This document shows, piece by piece, positions 54,555-63,621 of a stretch of 64,000 nucleotides of DNA (positions are counted from its first letter, which is position 1; the number at the start of each line of letters is the position of its first letter). The notes beneath the pieces were generated by a model. The model was not told the origin of the DNA. It searched no databases and worked only from the letters and a program-made list of their open reading frames with translations. The stretch lies in NCBI RefSeq assembly GCF_001005295.1, contig NZ_LBMK01000002.1, forward strand, positions 740,527-804,526. Reading direction: 5' to 3'. The DNA comes from Streptomyces yangpuensis. Lineage in GTDB: Bacteria; Actinomycetota; Actinomycetes; Streptomycetales; Streptomycetaceae. Made by a program: the position numbers and the translations under genes.

Positions 54555-54668
54555 GGGTGCTCCTCCGTAGGTCCGTCGCGGCCGTGGGGCCGACTGCGAC
54601 ATGGGGGTGGGACCTGCGCCGCCCGTGAGCACGCTTTGTCATGGCACGCTCACCACAGTGTTGCCGTG

Positions 54669-54710
54669 AGAGTAGAAAGGTCTGGACCAACCGTCAAGAG
54701 GTCCAGACCG
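54669..54710 (-). promoter_or_regulatory. chiC promoter with 12-bp direct repeats
   Basis: On the minus strand: -35 TTGACG (54697-54692), 17-nt spacer, -10 TACTCT (54674-54669). The -35 is flanked by CGGTCTGGACCT (54710-54699) and TGGTCCAGACCT (54689-54678). These match the 12-bp direct repeat (TGGTCTAGACCT type) known from Streptomyces chitinase promoters, which mediates chitin induction and glucose repression. The 5' leader would be about 108 nt. Confidence 0.85.
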
Positions 54711-54727
54711 GTGTCGCCCGTCGTCCA

Positions 54728-55381
54728 TCAGATCCCCAACTCCTGTGCCAGCACCGCTGCTTGGAGCCTGCTGCGCAGTTCCAGCTTGCCCAGCAGGCGG
54801 CTGACGTGCGTCTTCGCCGTCGCCTCCGCCATGCCCAGGCGTTCGGCGATCTCGGCGTTCGACAGGCCCTCGCCCAGTGCGCCCAGCACCTCCCGCTCGC
54901 GCCGCGTGAGGGAGGCGACCGCCGCCGCCCGCTCGGGTGCCGGGGCGGTCCGCGCCGGGCGCGGCGCGGCGAACTCGGCGATCAGCCGCCTGGTCACCGC
55001 CGGGGCGATCAGCCCCTCCCCGCGCGCGACGGTACGTACCGCCTCGATCAGCTCGGCCGCGTCCGCGTTCTTCAGCAGGAAGCCCGCGGCACCCGCCCGC
55101 AGCGCCCCGAAGACGTACTCGTCGAGATCGAAGGTGGTCAGCACCAGCACGTCCGCCAGGCCCTCCTCGACGACCTGGCGGGTCGCGGACACCCCGTCGA
55201 GCCGGGGCATCTGCACGTCCATGAGGACGAGATCCGGCCGCAGCTCGCGGGCCAGGCGCACCGCCTCCTCACCGTCGCCCGCCTCGCCCGCCACCTCGAT
55301 GTCACCCGCGCTGCGCAGGATGAGCACCAGCCCGGCCCGCACCGCGGCCTGGTCCTCGGCCACCACCACCCGGATGGTCAC
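54728..55381 (-). CDS. chiR: NarL/LuxR-type response regulator (ChiR-like)
   Basis: A 217-residue regulator. Receiver: acidic pocket VVAEDQAAV, phospho-acceptor Asp in DLVLMDVQMPRLDG, switch Thr in LTTFD, Lys in FLLKNAD. A LuxR helix-turn-helix follows (LTRREREVLGALGEGLSNAE and AEATAKTHVSRLLGKL). Its ATG overlaps the kinase stop (ATGA). From position and S. coelicolor synteny it is the ChiR of the chiS/chiR/chiC set, which activates chitinase expression. Ends 18 bp before the chiC promoter repeats. Confidence 0.9.
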   Translation of the reverse strand: MTIRVVVAEDQAAVRAGLVLILRSAGDIEVAGEAGDGEEAVRLARELRPDLVLMDVQMPRLDGVSATRQVVEEGLADVLVLTTFDLDEYVFGALRAGAAGFLLKNADAAELIEAVRTVARGEGLIAPAVTRRLIAEFAAPRPARTAPAPERAAAVASLTRREREVLGALGEGLSNAEIAERLGMAEATAKTHVSRLLGKLELRSRLQAAVLAQELGI

Positions 55382-56562
55382 ATCTCCACCGCTTTCTCCT
55401 CGGCGGGCAGGATCGCCCGCACATGCCAGACGGTGCCGGCCCGGCCCGCCGTGAACTTCCCGCCCAGCAGTTCCGTCCGCTCACGCATGCCGATCAGGCC
55501 GGCGCCCGAACCGGGCGCGCGGGGGCCGGGGCGGTCCCCGTAGGGCGAGTCCACCACCACGCTCAGCAGCCCGTCCTCGTGCGCCACGCGGACCGTGACC
55601 GTGCCGGGGGCGGCGTGCTTGAGGGCGTTGGTCAGGGACTCCTGGACGATCCGGTACGCCGCCAGCTCCACCGGGGCCGCCGCCGGCTCCCCGGTCCGCC
55701 GGTCGTCGTGCAGGACGAAGGTCAGCCCGCTCGCCGAGCCGTTGGTCCCGGCCTGCCCGATCAGGGCGTCGAGACCGTCCAGCGACGGCACCGCCACCGG
55801 CTCCTGGCCGCCCCCGGCATCGCGCAGCAGCCCGATCAGGCGGCGCATCTCGGCCAGCCCCTGCACGCTGTTCTCGCGGATCACCCCGAGCGCGTCCCGG
55901 CTGGTCTCGGCCGTGTCGATGGAGAGCGCGGCGGTGGAGTGGATGGCGATGGCGGAGAGGTGGTTGGCCACCATGTCGTGCAGCTCGCGGGCCATCCGGG
56001 CGCGCTCGGCGGCCACGGCCTGGCTGCGGTCCATCTCGGCCAGCAGCGCCGTCTGCTCGGCGCGCAGCCGGGCGGCCTCGGCGGCCTCGCGATGGTTACG
56101 CAAAGTGGCCCCCGTCAGGGCCGGGGCGAAGCTCACGATGCCGGTGACCGCGCCGATCAGCAGGGCCTGCGGGGTGCGCAGCCAGGCCAGCGAGGCGATG
56201 GTGATGACGACGGTGATCAGCCCGGTGCTGACCGGGAGCCGCCGGGCCATGGCCGGTTTTCCGTACACGACGGCGGCGTACATCAGGTCGGTGAAGATCA
56301 CGACGGTGGCGAGGCTGCCGACGGTGAACTGGTCGGCGATCACCCCTGCGGTGCCGACGATCAGGGTCACCTGCGGGGCGGTGCGCCGCAGCAGCTCCAT
56401 CGCGCCGAGCGCCACCAGGGGCACCAGAGCGGCCCAGGCCGGCAGGGAACCGCGGCCGGGGCTGCTGTAGACCCCGAGCGACCAGAACGCCAGGCCCGCG
56501 GCCACGCTGACCACCGCGAGGAGGGCGTCGTCACGGTGGGGGCGCAGGCTCTTCTCGATCAC
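55378..56562 (-). CDS. chiS: NarL-type sensor histidine kinase (ChiS-like)
   Basis: A 394-residue membrane kinase of the HisKA_3 type. Six hydrophobic segments fill about residues 12-165 with almost no external loop, so it senses through the membrane. The phospho-acceptor region is ERARMARELHDMVANHLSAI, and the ATPase part has IVQESLTNALKHA and GAGLIGMRERTELLGG. GTG start with GGATGGGACC upstream. Coupled to the regulator by ATGA; probably ChiS by synteny. The signal is likely a chitin breakdown product, but the sequence does not show this. Confidence 0.9.
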   Translation of the reverse strand: MIEKSLRPHRDDALLAVVSVAAGLAFWSLGVYSSPGRGSLPAWAALVPLVALGAMELLRRTAPQVTLIVGTAGVIADQFTVGSLATVVIFTDLMYAAVVYGKPAMARRLPVSTGLITVVITIASLAWLRTPQALLIGAVTGIVSFAPALTGATLRNHREAAEAARLRAEQTALLAEMDRSQAVAAERARMARELHDMVANHLSAIAIHSTAALSIDTAETSRDALGVIRENSVQGLAEMRRLIGLLRDAGGGQEPVAVPSLDGLDALIGQAGTNGSASGLTFVLHDDRRTGEPAAAPVELAAYRIVQESLTNALKHAAPGTVTVRVAHEDGLLSVVVDSPYGDRPGPRAPGSGAGLIGMRERTELLGGKFTAGRAGTVWHVRAILPAEEKAVEM

Positions 56563-56725
56563 GGTCCCATCCAACAGGGTGCACGGCCCCCGCACGTCGG
56601 TGGAGCGGCCGAGCCGCGGCTACATCGAAGGATGCAGGCACACATGGTCAACGGCGACGACGTATCGGCCGCCGGCGGACGGGAGGCTGAGGGGGAACGA
56701 CGCACCCGAGCGGACGGAGAATCCC

Positions 56726-57298
56726 GTGATCGTCGCTCTGATCATCGCCTGCGAGGTCGGCTTCTGGGTCCTGCTGGCGGCCGGGCTGGGCCTTCGCTAC
56801 CTCGCGAAGATGCCCCGGCTGGGGGCCGCGGTCCTGCTGTGCGAGCCGCTGATGGAGCTGATCCTGCTGGTCGTCACCACGATCGACCTCAAGAACGGCG
56901 CCGAACCGGACTGGAAGCACGGTCTCGCCGCGCTCTACATCGGCTACACCGTCGCCTTCGGGCACTACACCGTCAAGTGGCTCGACGGGCACGCCGCCCA
57001 CCGCCTGGCCGGCGGGCCCAAGCCGGCTGGCGCCGGATACGGCAAGGCGCGGGCCGTCCACGAGTGGAAGCTGTGGGCCCGCACCGTCCTCGGCGCCGCC
57101 GTCGCCCTCGTCCTGCTCCAGGCGGCGATCTGGTACGTCGGCGACGCGGGCGACATCAGCTCGCTCCGGGCCTGGCAGGCCGGCGCCCTGCGTGTGGCCG
57201 GCATCCACGCCCTCGTCGCCGTCGCCTACACGGTGTGGCCGAGCAAGGCCCCGGCCGGCGCGGAGGAGGACCGGCGCTCGCCGGTGAGGTCCCGCTGA
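56726..57298 (+). CDS. Polytopic membrane protein, unknown function
   Basis: A 190-residue protein with about five hydrophobic segments (residues about 3-22, 32-52, 68-88, 118-140, 152-170) and a charged C-terminus. It contains the loop KPAGAGYGKARAVHEWKLWARTV. I know it as a conserved uncharacterised Streptomyces membrane protein and cannot name a family. GTG start with GGACGGAGA upstream. It is divergent from the kinase and convergent with the cob(I)alamin adenosyltransferase gene. Confidence 0.75.
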   Translation: MIVALIIACEVGFWVLLAAGLGLRYLAKMPRLGAAVLLCEPLMELILLVVTTIDLKNGAEPDWKHGLAALYIGYTVAFGHYTVKWLDGHAAHRLAGGPKPAGAGYGKARAVHEWKLWARTVLGAAVALVLLQAAIWYVGDAGDISSLRAWQAGALRVAGIHALVAVAYTVWPSKAPAGAEEDRRSPVRSR

Positions 57299-57320
57299 CG
57301 GTGGCTGCGCCCCGCGCGGG

Positions 57321-57893
57321 CTACCGCTCGCCGCCCGGCACCCACAGCACGTCCCCGACCTCCTTGTTGGCCACCCGGGCCAGGATGAACAGGAGGTCGG
57401 AGAGGCGGTTGAGGTACGTGGCGGTGAGCGGGTTCATCGTCTCGCCGTGCACCTCCAGCGCCGCCCACGTCGACCGCTCGGCACGCCGGACCACCGTGCA
57501 GGCCTGGTGCAGCAGGGCCGCGCCGGGGGCGCCGCCGGGCAGGATGAAGCTGCGCAGCTTCTCCACCTGCTCCAGGAAGGTGTCGCAGTCGGCCTCCAGC
57601 TTGTCGACGTAGAACTGCTCCACGCGCAGCGGCGGGTACTCCGGGTTCTCGACCACCGGGGTGCACAGGTCCGCACCGACGTCGAAGAGGTCGTTCTGCA
57701 CCCGCACCAGGACCTTCACGACCTCCGCGGGCAGGGCGCCGAGGGCGATGGCCGTCCCGATGGCCGCGTTGGCCTCGTTGGCGTCGGCGTACGCGGAGAT
57801 CCGCAGATCGGTCTTGGCCGTGCGGCTCATGTCGCCCAGGGCGGTCGTGCCCTTGTCGCCGGTACGGGTGTAGATGCGCGTGAGGTTCACCAT
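57321..57893 (-). CDS. Cob(I)yrinic acid a,c-diamide adenosyltransferase (PduO type)
   Basis: A 190-residue ATP:cob(I)alamin adenosyltransferase of the PduO family, which makes adenosylcobalamin. The ATP-binding N-terminus TRIYTRTGDKGTTALGDMSR is diagnostic; the corrinoid/active-site helices include LRSFILPGGAPGAALLHQA and VVRRAER, with the conserved NRLSDLLFILAR. It is the trimeric helical type, not CobA/BtuR. The ATG was chosen because the family motif follows within five residues. No cobalamin riboswitch is seen upstream. Confidence 0.94.
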   Translation of the reverse strand: MVNLTRIYTRTGDKGTTALGDMSRTAKTDLRISAYADANEANAAIGTAIALGALPAEVVKVLVRVQNDLFDVGADLCTPVVENPEYPPLRVEQFYVDKLEADCDTFLEQVEKLRSFILPGGAPGAALLHQACTVVRRAERSTWAALEVHGETMNPLTATYLNRLSDLLFILARVANKEVGDVLWVPGGER

Positions 57894-58108
57894 GCGGCCA
57901 GGGTAGACGGGCCCGCCGTGGCGGGCGGCGATACCGGTGGCGGGCGAACTGTGAGGCAGCGCACCGGTCATGGGCCGTACCGGTGTGATGTCCGTCATCT
58001 GAGACGTGACGCGTGTTACTTCGCGGTCACACCGCACCCCCCGGGCGCTAGTCTCCGCCGGAGTGGCTACGAAGCCGTGCCGTATTTGAGAACAACGAGG
58101 GGTGTGCA

Positions 58109-58957
58109 GTGGCTGGGAAGCTCGCCGTCATCGGTGCGGGACTCATGGGTTCCGGGATCGCTCAGGTCTCCGCTCAGGCGGGATGGGACGTCGTGCTGCG
58201 CGATGTCACCGACGCCGCGCTGACCCGGGGCACGGACGGGATCAAGGCCTCGTACGACAAGTTCGTCTCCAAGGGCAGGCTGACGGCCGAGGACGCCGAG
58301 GCGGCGCTCGCGCGCATCACGACCACCACGGACCTGGACGCGGCCGCCGACGTCGACATCGTGGTGGAAGCGGCCTTCGAGAAGATCGAGATCAAGCACG
58401 AGATCTTCCGCGCCCTCGACAAGATCGTGCGCGAGGACACCATCCTGGCCTCCAACACCTCCGCCATCCCGATCACCAAGATCGCGGCCGTGACGGAGCG
58501 TCCGGAGCGGGTCGTCGGCGCGCACTTCTTCTCGCCCGTCCCGATGATGCAGCTGTGCGAGCTCGTCCGCGGCTACAAGACGAGCGACGAGACCCTCGCC
58601 GCCACCCGCGCGTTCGCCGAGTCCGTCGGCAAGACCTGCATCGTCGTCAACCGCGACGTCGCGGGCTTCGTGACGACCCGTCTGATCTCCGCGCTGGTCG
58701 TCGAGGCCGCCAAGCTGTACGAATCGGGCGTGGCCTCCGCCGAGGACATCGACATCGCCTGCAAGCTCGGCTTCGGGCACGCCATGGGGCCGCTGGCCAC
58801 CGCCGACCTCACGGGCGTCGACATCCTGCTGCACGCCACCAGCAACATCTACACCGAGTCCCAGGACGAGAAGTTCGCGCCGCCGGAGCTCATGCGCCGC
58901 ATGGTCGACGCCGGGGACATCGGCCGCAAGAGCGGCCAGGGCTTCTACAAGCACTGA
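58109..58957 (+). CDS. 3-hydroxybutyryl-CoA dehydrogenase
   Basis: A 282-residue NAD(P)-dependent dehydrogenase of the HBD/FadB2 type, oxidising 3-hydroxyacyl-CoA to acetoacetyl-CoA or the reverse. NAD motif GAGLMGSGIAQVSAQAG; catalytic His in VVGAHFFSPVPMM; C-terminal domain with NRDVAGFVTTRL and DIGRKSGQGFY. Likely works in butyryl-CoA or ethylmalonyl-CoA supply, PHB or fatty acid turnover. GTG start; ACGAGGGG lies about 7 nt upstream. It appears to be a single-gene transcript. Confidence 0.94.
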   Translation: MAGKLAVIGAGLMGSGIAQVSAQAGWDVVLRDVTDAALTRGTDGIKASYDKFVSKGRLTAEDAEAALARITTTTDLDAAADVDIVVEAAFEKIEIKHEIFRALDKIVREDTILASNTSAIPITKIAAVTERPERVVGAHFFSPVPMMQLCELVRGYKTSDETLAATRAFAESVGKTCIVVNRDVAGFVTTRLISALVVEAAKLYESGVASAEDIDIACKLGFGHAMGPLATADLTGVDILLHATSNIYTESQDEKFAPPELMRRMVDAGDIGRKSGQGFYKH

Positions 58958-59129
58958 GAACGGTTCAGCCACTGAGCGCCATCGTTCGAACGCCTTCACC
59001 CGTCAGGGTGAATTAGGTATCGGTTCGCTCACGGTCGGCAACTTCCCTGCCCGCGCGGCAGTCAGTTGCAGTGAGAGTTGCCGACCACGGACCAGTTGCC
59101 ATACGTACGCAGTACTGCCGGGAGTACAC

Positions 59130-59453
59130 ATGCACATCAGGGGCGACCACGCCGAACTCGCTGTCGGGGGCCGCCTCGACGTGCGCAGCGCGGCGGACGC
59201 CCGTACGGCCCTCCACACCGCCCTCGACGACGGCCACGGCGACCTCGTGCTCGACCTCACCGGGCTCGACTCCTGGGACGCGACCGGCCTCGGCGTGATC
59301 ATGGGCGCGCACCGGAGGGCCGGCCGGACCGGACGCCGGCTCGTCCTGCGCGGGGTGCCGCCGCAGATGCAGCGGCTGCTCGTGGCGACCCGGCTGCACC
59401 GGATCCTCGCGATCGAGGGCGGCCTGGAGGCCGAGTCCCTGCCCCGCGTCTGA
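59130..59453 (+). CDS. STAS domain protein (anti-sigma factor antagonist-like)
   Basis: A 107-residue single STAS domain, of the kind that binds RsbW-like anti-sigma kinases. Strand pattern HAELAVGGRLDVRSAADARTAL and LVLDLTGLDSWDATGLGVIMGA are typical. In classical members the phospho-site is D-S-S-G or D-S-T-G; here the loop is S-W-D-A-T-G, so a Thr sits at the usual Ser position and could be phosphorylated. No sigma factor or kinase gene is adjacent; a large NTPase gene follows 203 bp on. Confidence 0.88.
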   Translation: MHIRGDHAELAVGGRLDVRSAADARTALHTALDDGHGDLVLDLTGLDSWDATGLGVIMGAHRRAGRTGRRLVLRGVPPQMQRLLVATRLHRILAIEGGLEAESLPRV

Positions 59454-59656
59454 CCCAAGGTCCGATCCGCAAGCCGCTGACCTTTGCATTTCCTGCAGAA
59501 AGTAACGGTCCGGTGGTGATCGTGCCCCTGCGGTTTCCCGCACGACCGACCACGGTCTAGGGTTCGGGCGGAAACCGGACCAGTGGCGACAGCGGGAGCG
59601 CGACGGCCGGGAGGCACGACGGCGAGGCGCGCGGCCCGCGATCGGGGGAGTGGGTC

Positions 59657-62257
59657 ATGGACCGTACACAGGGGCAGAACGGGCAGGGCGAGCAGGCCAC
59701 GGGCGGCCCCGCGTCGCCGGCTCCGGCCTCCGTGGCCGGGTCCCCCCGGCCGGCGTCGCCCGCCCCCGCCGGTCCCGCGCGGGTGGTCACGCTGACCGCC
59801 GGAGACTTCACCCTCACCGTCAACCCCGTCGATGGCAGCGAGATCGAACCGCTGCGGCCCGGCACCGAACGCGGGCGCCCCGCCAAGCGCGACGCCGCCG
59901 CCCGCGCGGCCCGGGACACGGCCGCCCGCCCGCCCGTACTGCCGGGCTCCGCGATATCCGCCCGGCCCCTGCTCGCACGGGACGAGGAGCTGGAGCGGCT
60001 CGTCCGGCTCCTCGGCCGCGGCCGCTCCGTACGCCTGACCGGGCCCTCCGGGTCCGGACGCACCGCACTGCTCGACGCGGTCGCCACCCGCTGCACGGGC
60101 TTCGCGCCCGACGGCATCGTCCGCCTCAGCGGCTACGGACACCAGCAGCCCGGGGAACTGCTCCACGCGCTCTACGCGGCCGTGTACGAGGCCCCGCGGC
60201 AACGTCCCGAACAGGACGTGCTGCTCGCCCGCGTGCGCGACATCGGGGCCGTCGTCCTCCTCGACGACCTGGAGATGGGCGGGAGCGCCCTCGACGAGCT
60301 GCTGCGCGCGACCCCCGAATGCGCCTACCTGCTGGCGGCCACCCCGGACACCAAGGCCCCCTCCGACGACTCCCACATCGAGGAGGTCTTCCTCACCGGC
60401 CTCGACCGGGCCGACTGCGTGGCCCTGCTGGAGGCGGGCGTGGGACGCCCCCTGACGGACGAGGAGACCGCCTGGGCGGAAGACCTGCGGTTCGCCTCCG
60501 AGGGGCTGGCACTGCGCTTCGTACAGGCCGCCGCGATGCTGCGGCAGCGGGACGAGCTCAACCACGGCGACGAGGACGACGACGAGGAGGAGCCCGGCGT
60601 CTTCGAGGAGCGCCCGCGCGAGACCGCAGTGGTGCCGCTGCCGACGCTCGCCGAGGGCGCGGCCCCGGCGGAGCTGCTGGCCTCGCGGGTCAGCGAGTCG
60701 GCGCGCGCGGCCCTGCGGATCGCGTGCGCGCTGGGCGGCGAGCTGCCGCACCACACCCACCTGCCGGCGCTCGTGGGCGACACCCACGCCGACACGGCGG
60801 TGGCGGAACTGCTGGCCTGCGGGCTGCTGACGCCCGTCGGGACCCGCTACCGGCTCGCCGCCGGCGTCGCACGCCAGCTGGAGGACGTCGGCTACGGGGA
60901 GACCGTGTCGGAGGAGGCCCGTACGGCCGCCCGGCACTACGCCTGGTGGACCGGGCACGCCTCGGTGGTCCCGGAGCGGGTGGCGGCGGAGGCGGACGCC
61001 GTGCTCGCGGCGCTGGCCGGCGCGGACGTGGTGGCCGCGGCCGTGCTGGCGCGTACGGCCGCTCCCGCTTTCGCGGCCTCGCTCCACTGGGAGGCCTGGG
61101 AGCGGGTGCTGCGCTCGGGAGCCGAGGCCGCGCGCAAGGCGGGGGAGGTCGCCGAGCAGGCGTACTTCCACCACGAACTCGGGGTGCTCGCCCTGTGCGA
61201 GGGGCGCCTGGACCGCGCCCGCGCCGAACTGGAGACCTCGATCGGGCTGCGGGGTGCGCTCGCCGACAAGCGGGGCACCGTGGCGGGCCGACGGGCACTG
61301 GCACTGGTCGTGGACCGCGAGGCGGCGGGGGCCGCGTCGCCGCCGCTGCGGCTGGAGGCGCCCGGAACGCCCTCGGCGGCCTCGGAGGCCGTGACCGTGG
61401 CGACCCCGGCCGCCGAGTCGGCGACCGAGGCGGCGACGCCGGCGACCGAGGCGGCGACCGTGGCGACCGAGGGCGCCCGTAAGACCTCCGCCGCCCGGCC
61501 GGCCCCGGCCCTCCCCGCCACCCGCAAGATGCCCGCCGCCCGGCCGGCCCCGGCCGTCGCGCCCTCGGCGCCGGCCTCGGCGGCGCCCGCCGGCCCGGCG
61601 GTGCCCGTCTCCGCCGAGGCGGTCACGCGGATGACCCCGGTGGTGCCGGTGACCCGGGGCACGGAGCCGCCCACGACGCTCGCGGCGGTGTTCGAGGACG
61701 CCTTCCCGTTGTCGCCGAAGCAGGACGGGCCCGCCGCGGCCGCCCCGCTGCCCGCCCCGGCCGCGCCGCCCGGCCGGGACGCCGGCCGCCGCAAGCGCGT
61801 CCTGCTGGTCGCGGCGGGAGCGCTGACGGTGATGGCGCTGGGCACCGTCGTGAGCCTCGCGATGAGTTCCTCGGACGCCGAGCCGCCCGCGCAGGGGCCG
61901 GCCGTGTCCTCGACGCCGGACACCCCGGGGACGCCCACCACGGCCCGGCAGACCGGAGGGACGGATCCTGCCCCGGAGCCGCCCGCGACGGCGCCCTCGC
62001 AGGACGCCACGGTCCCGGCCGCGGGCGTGAGCGCCTCCCCGGCCCCCGGCCGCATGCCCGGCCGGACCCCGTCCAAGCGCCCGTCCACGACGGCCCCGAA
62101 CTCCCAGGCGCCGACGTCCTCTTCGCCCTCGGCGACCTCCCAGGCGCCGACCCAGCAGCCCACGGAGACCGTCGCGCCGTCGCCCACGGAAACCGGTACC
62201 GGGACCGGGACGGGGACGGGCACGGCCACCGCCACCTCGCCGGTCACCAACCCCTGA
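59657..62257 (+). CDS. Membrane-anchored STAND-like NTPase with Ser/Thr/Pro-rich tail
   Basis: An 866-residue protein. The N-terminal 100 residues are low-complexity Pro/Ala/Arg, with a short beta segment (VVTLTAGDFTLTVNP). An AAA/STAND-like ATPase follows: P-loop GPSGSGRT (129-136) with Arg135 instead of Lys, Walker B VVLLDDLEM, sensor YLLAATPD. Then come winged-helix-like and helical repeats (about 350-550), a Pro/Ala/Thr-rich linker, one membrane helix (about 713-736, RVLLVAAGALTVMALGTVVS) and a 130-residue Ser/Thr/Pro tail, ending in GT repeats, that should be outside. No kinase or protease motif. Its role is unknown, and the Arg may lower or abolish ATP hydrolysis. Confidence 0.8.
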   Translation: MDRTQGQNGQGEQATGGPASPAPASVAGSPRPASPAPAGPARVVTLTAGDFTLTVNPVDGSEIEPLRPGTERGRPAKRDAAARAARDTAARPPVLPGSAISARPLLARDEELERLVRLLGRGRSVRLTGPSGSGRTALLDAVATRCTGFAPDGIVRLSGYGHQQPGELLHALYAAVYEAPRQRPEQDVLLARVRDIGAVVLLDDLEMGGSALDELLRATPECAYLLAATPDTKAPSDDSHIEEVFLTGLDRADCVALLEAGVGRPLTDEETAWAEDLRFASEGLALRFVQAAAMLRQRDELNHGDEDDDEEEPGVFEERPRETAVVPLPTLAEGAAPAELLASRVSESARAALRIACALGGELPHHTHLPALVGDTHADTAVAELLACGLLTPVGTRYRLAAGVARQLEDVGYGETVSEEARTAARHYAWWTGHASVVPERVAAEADAVLAALAGADVVAAAVLARTAAPAFAASLHWEAWERVLRSGAEAARKAGEVAEQAYFHHELGVLALCEGRLDRARAELETSIGLRGALADKRGTVAGRRALALVVDREAAGAASPPLRLEAPGTPSAASEAVTVATPAAESATEAATPATEAATVATEGARKTSAARPAPALPATRKMPAARPAPAVAPSAPASAAPAGPAVPVSAEAVTRMTPVVPVTRGTEPPTTLAAVFEDAFPLSPKQDGPAAAAPLPAPAAPPGRDAGRRKRVLLVAAGALTVMALGTVVSLAMSSSDAEPPAQGPAVSSTPDTPGTPTTARQTGGTDPAPEPPATAPSQDATVPAAGVSASPAPGRMPGRTPSKRPSTTAPNSQAPTSSSPSATSQAPTQQPTETVAPSPTETGTGTGTGTGTATATSPVTNP

Positions 62258-62260
62258 ACG

Positions 62261-62296
62261 CGCAACGGCTCCGTCCTCGCGGACGGAGCCGTTGCG
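62261..62296. terminator. Bidirectional terminator before nucS
   Basis: A perfect 16-bp stem (62261-62276 and 62281-62296) with a 4-nt TCGC loop starts 3 nt after the NTPase stop and lies between convergent genes. Confidence 0.88.
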
Positions 62297-62315
62297 TCGT
62301 GTGGGCCGGTACCGG

Positions 62316-62987
62316 TCAGAACAGGCGAAGCTTGTCGTCCTCGATGCCGCGCAGCGCGTCGTAGTCCAGGACCACGCAGTCCATCCCGCGGTCCGTCGCC
62401 AGCACCTTCGCCTGCGGCTTGATCTCCTGCGCGGCGAAGACGCCCCGGACCGGGGCCAGGTGCGGGTCGCGGTTGAGCAGCTCCAGGTAGCGGGTCAGCT
62501 GCTCCACGCCGTCGATCTCGCCGCGGCGCTTGATCTCCACGGCCACCGTGGCGCCCGAGGCGTCCCGGCACAGGATGTCGACCGGACCGATCGCCGTCAT
62601 GTACTCGCGCCGGATCAGGGTGTAGCCCTCGCCCAGCGTTTCGATGCGGTCGGCGAGCAGCTCCTGGAGGTGTGCCTCGACGCCGTCCTTGATGAGCCCC
62701 GGGTCGGTGCCGAGCTCGTGGGAGGAGTCGTGGAGCACTTCTTCCATGGTGATGATGAGCTTCTCGCCCGCCTTGTTGACGACCGTCCACACGGCGGCGT
62801 CGTCACCGCTCCCCTCTTTGAGGGTGCACGGCGGCGACATCCAGTTGAGCGGTTTGTACGCCCGGTCGTCCGCGTGGATCGAGACACTGCCGTCGGCCTT
62901 CACGAGGATCAGACGGGGTGCCGAGGGCAGATGGGCGGTGAGCCGGCCCGCATAGTCGACGGAGCAGCGGGCAATCACGAGACGCAT
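62316..62987 (-). CDS. nucS: Endonuclease NucS (EndoMS)
   Basis: A 223-residue mismatch-specific endonuclease. Actinobacteria without MutS/MutL use it to cut both strands at mismatches. N-terminal DNA-binding part begins [16 protein letters not shown]. The C-terminal PD-(D/E)XK nuclease has GPVDILCRD and [20 protein letters not shown], with catalytic Asp, Glu and Lys intact. The end (DDKLRLF) resembles the beta-clamp binding tail of family members. It is full length, with an ATG start at the conserved N-terminus. Confidence 0.96.
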   Translation of the reverse strand: MRLVIARCSVDYAGRLTAHLPSAPRLILVKADGSVSIHADDRAYKPLNWMSPPCTLKEGSGDDAAVWTVVNKAGEKLIITMEEVLHDSSHELGTDPGLIKDGVEAHLQELLADRIETLGEGYTLIRREYMTAIGPVDILCRDASGATVAVEIKRRGEIDGVEQLTRYLELLNRDPHLAPVRGVFAAQEIKPQAKVLATDRGMDCVVLDYDALRGIEDDKLRLF

Positions 62988-63206
62988 GGTCGGCAACGCT
63001 ACTCGACCTACGGCCCTCCACGCGATTCGCCCCTGAAAGCCCCGTTCGCCGATGGCGCGTTGTATGCGCATTCTCCTGGTGCGTCACCCATGGGGCGCCT
63101 ACCGTGGTGAGCGGGAGGTCGTCGAGCGTGCACTCTGCGTCGCGATCTCCTTCCCTGCCCGTAAGACTCCGGCAACCAGTCAGCCGGGGTCGCGAGAGGA
63201 GAACCC

Positions 63207-63599
63207 ATGTCGCTCGACGTCTCACCGGCCCTACTCGAACAGGCCGAGCGAGGCGAGGTCGACGAAGCCGCTTTCGTCGACTGCGTCCGGACCTCCCTGC
63301 CCTATGCATGGGAGATGATCAGCTCGCTGGTGGCCCAGCTGAAGGTGGACGGCGGACAGTTCGCCGACAACCAGACGCCGCCGCCGGACGAGCAGGCGCG
63401 CGGGCAGCTGTTGCGCGCACTCGCGAGTGACGCGATACGCGGTGCGCTGCAGCGGCACTTCGGAGTGCGCCTGGCGTTCCAGAACTGTCACCGGGTGGCG
63501 GTCTTCCCGCTGGATCCCTCGGTGGACGACAGGCTGGCCAAGTTCACTTCGATCCGCGGCCAGCTGCTCAACCAGTCGCCGGAACTGCGCGACTGCTGA
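63207..63599 (+). CDS. SCO5389 family protein
   Basis: A 130-residue soluble protein starting SLDVSPALLEQAERGEVDEA. I recognise the Streptomyces SCO5389 family, next to nucS in S. coelicolor too. It is mostly helical with a short beta part (LAFQNCHRVAVFPLDPSVDD). No catalytic residues are apparent and function is unknown. GAGAGGAGAACCC precedes the ATG. Convergent with the partial oxidoreductase gene. Confidence 0.88.
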   Translation: MSLDVSPALLEQAERGEVDEAAFVDCVRTSLPYAWEMISSLVAQLKVDGGQFADNQTPPPDEQARGQLLRALASDAIRGALQRHFGVRLAFQNCHRVAVFPLDPSVDDRLAKFTSIRGQLLNQSPELRDC

Positions 63600-63621
63600 G
63601 CAGGGCCGCAGCCGGTAGATC

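Noticed and set aside
57894..58108. Cobalamin riboswitch upstream of the adenosyltransferase gene
   Set aside because: The upstream sequence lacks a recognisable B12 box and is too short for the aptamer.
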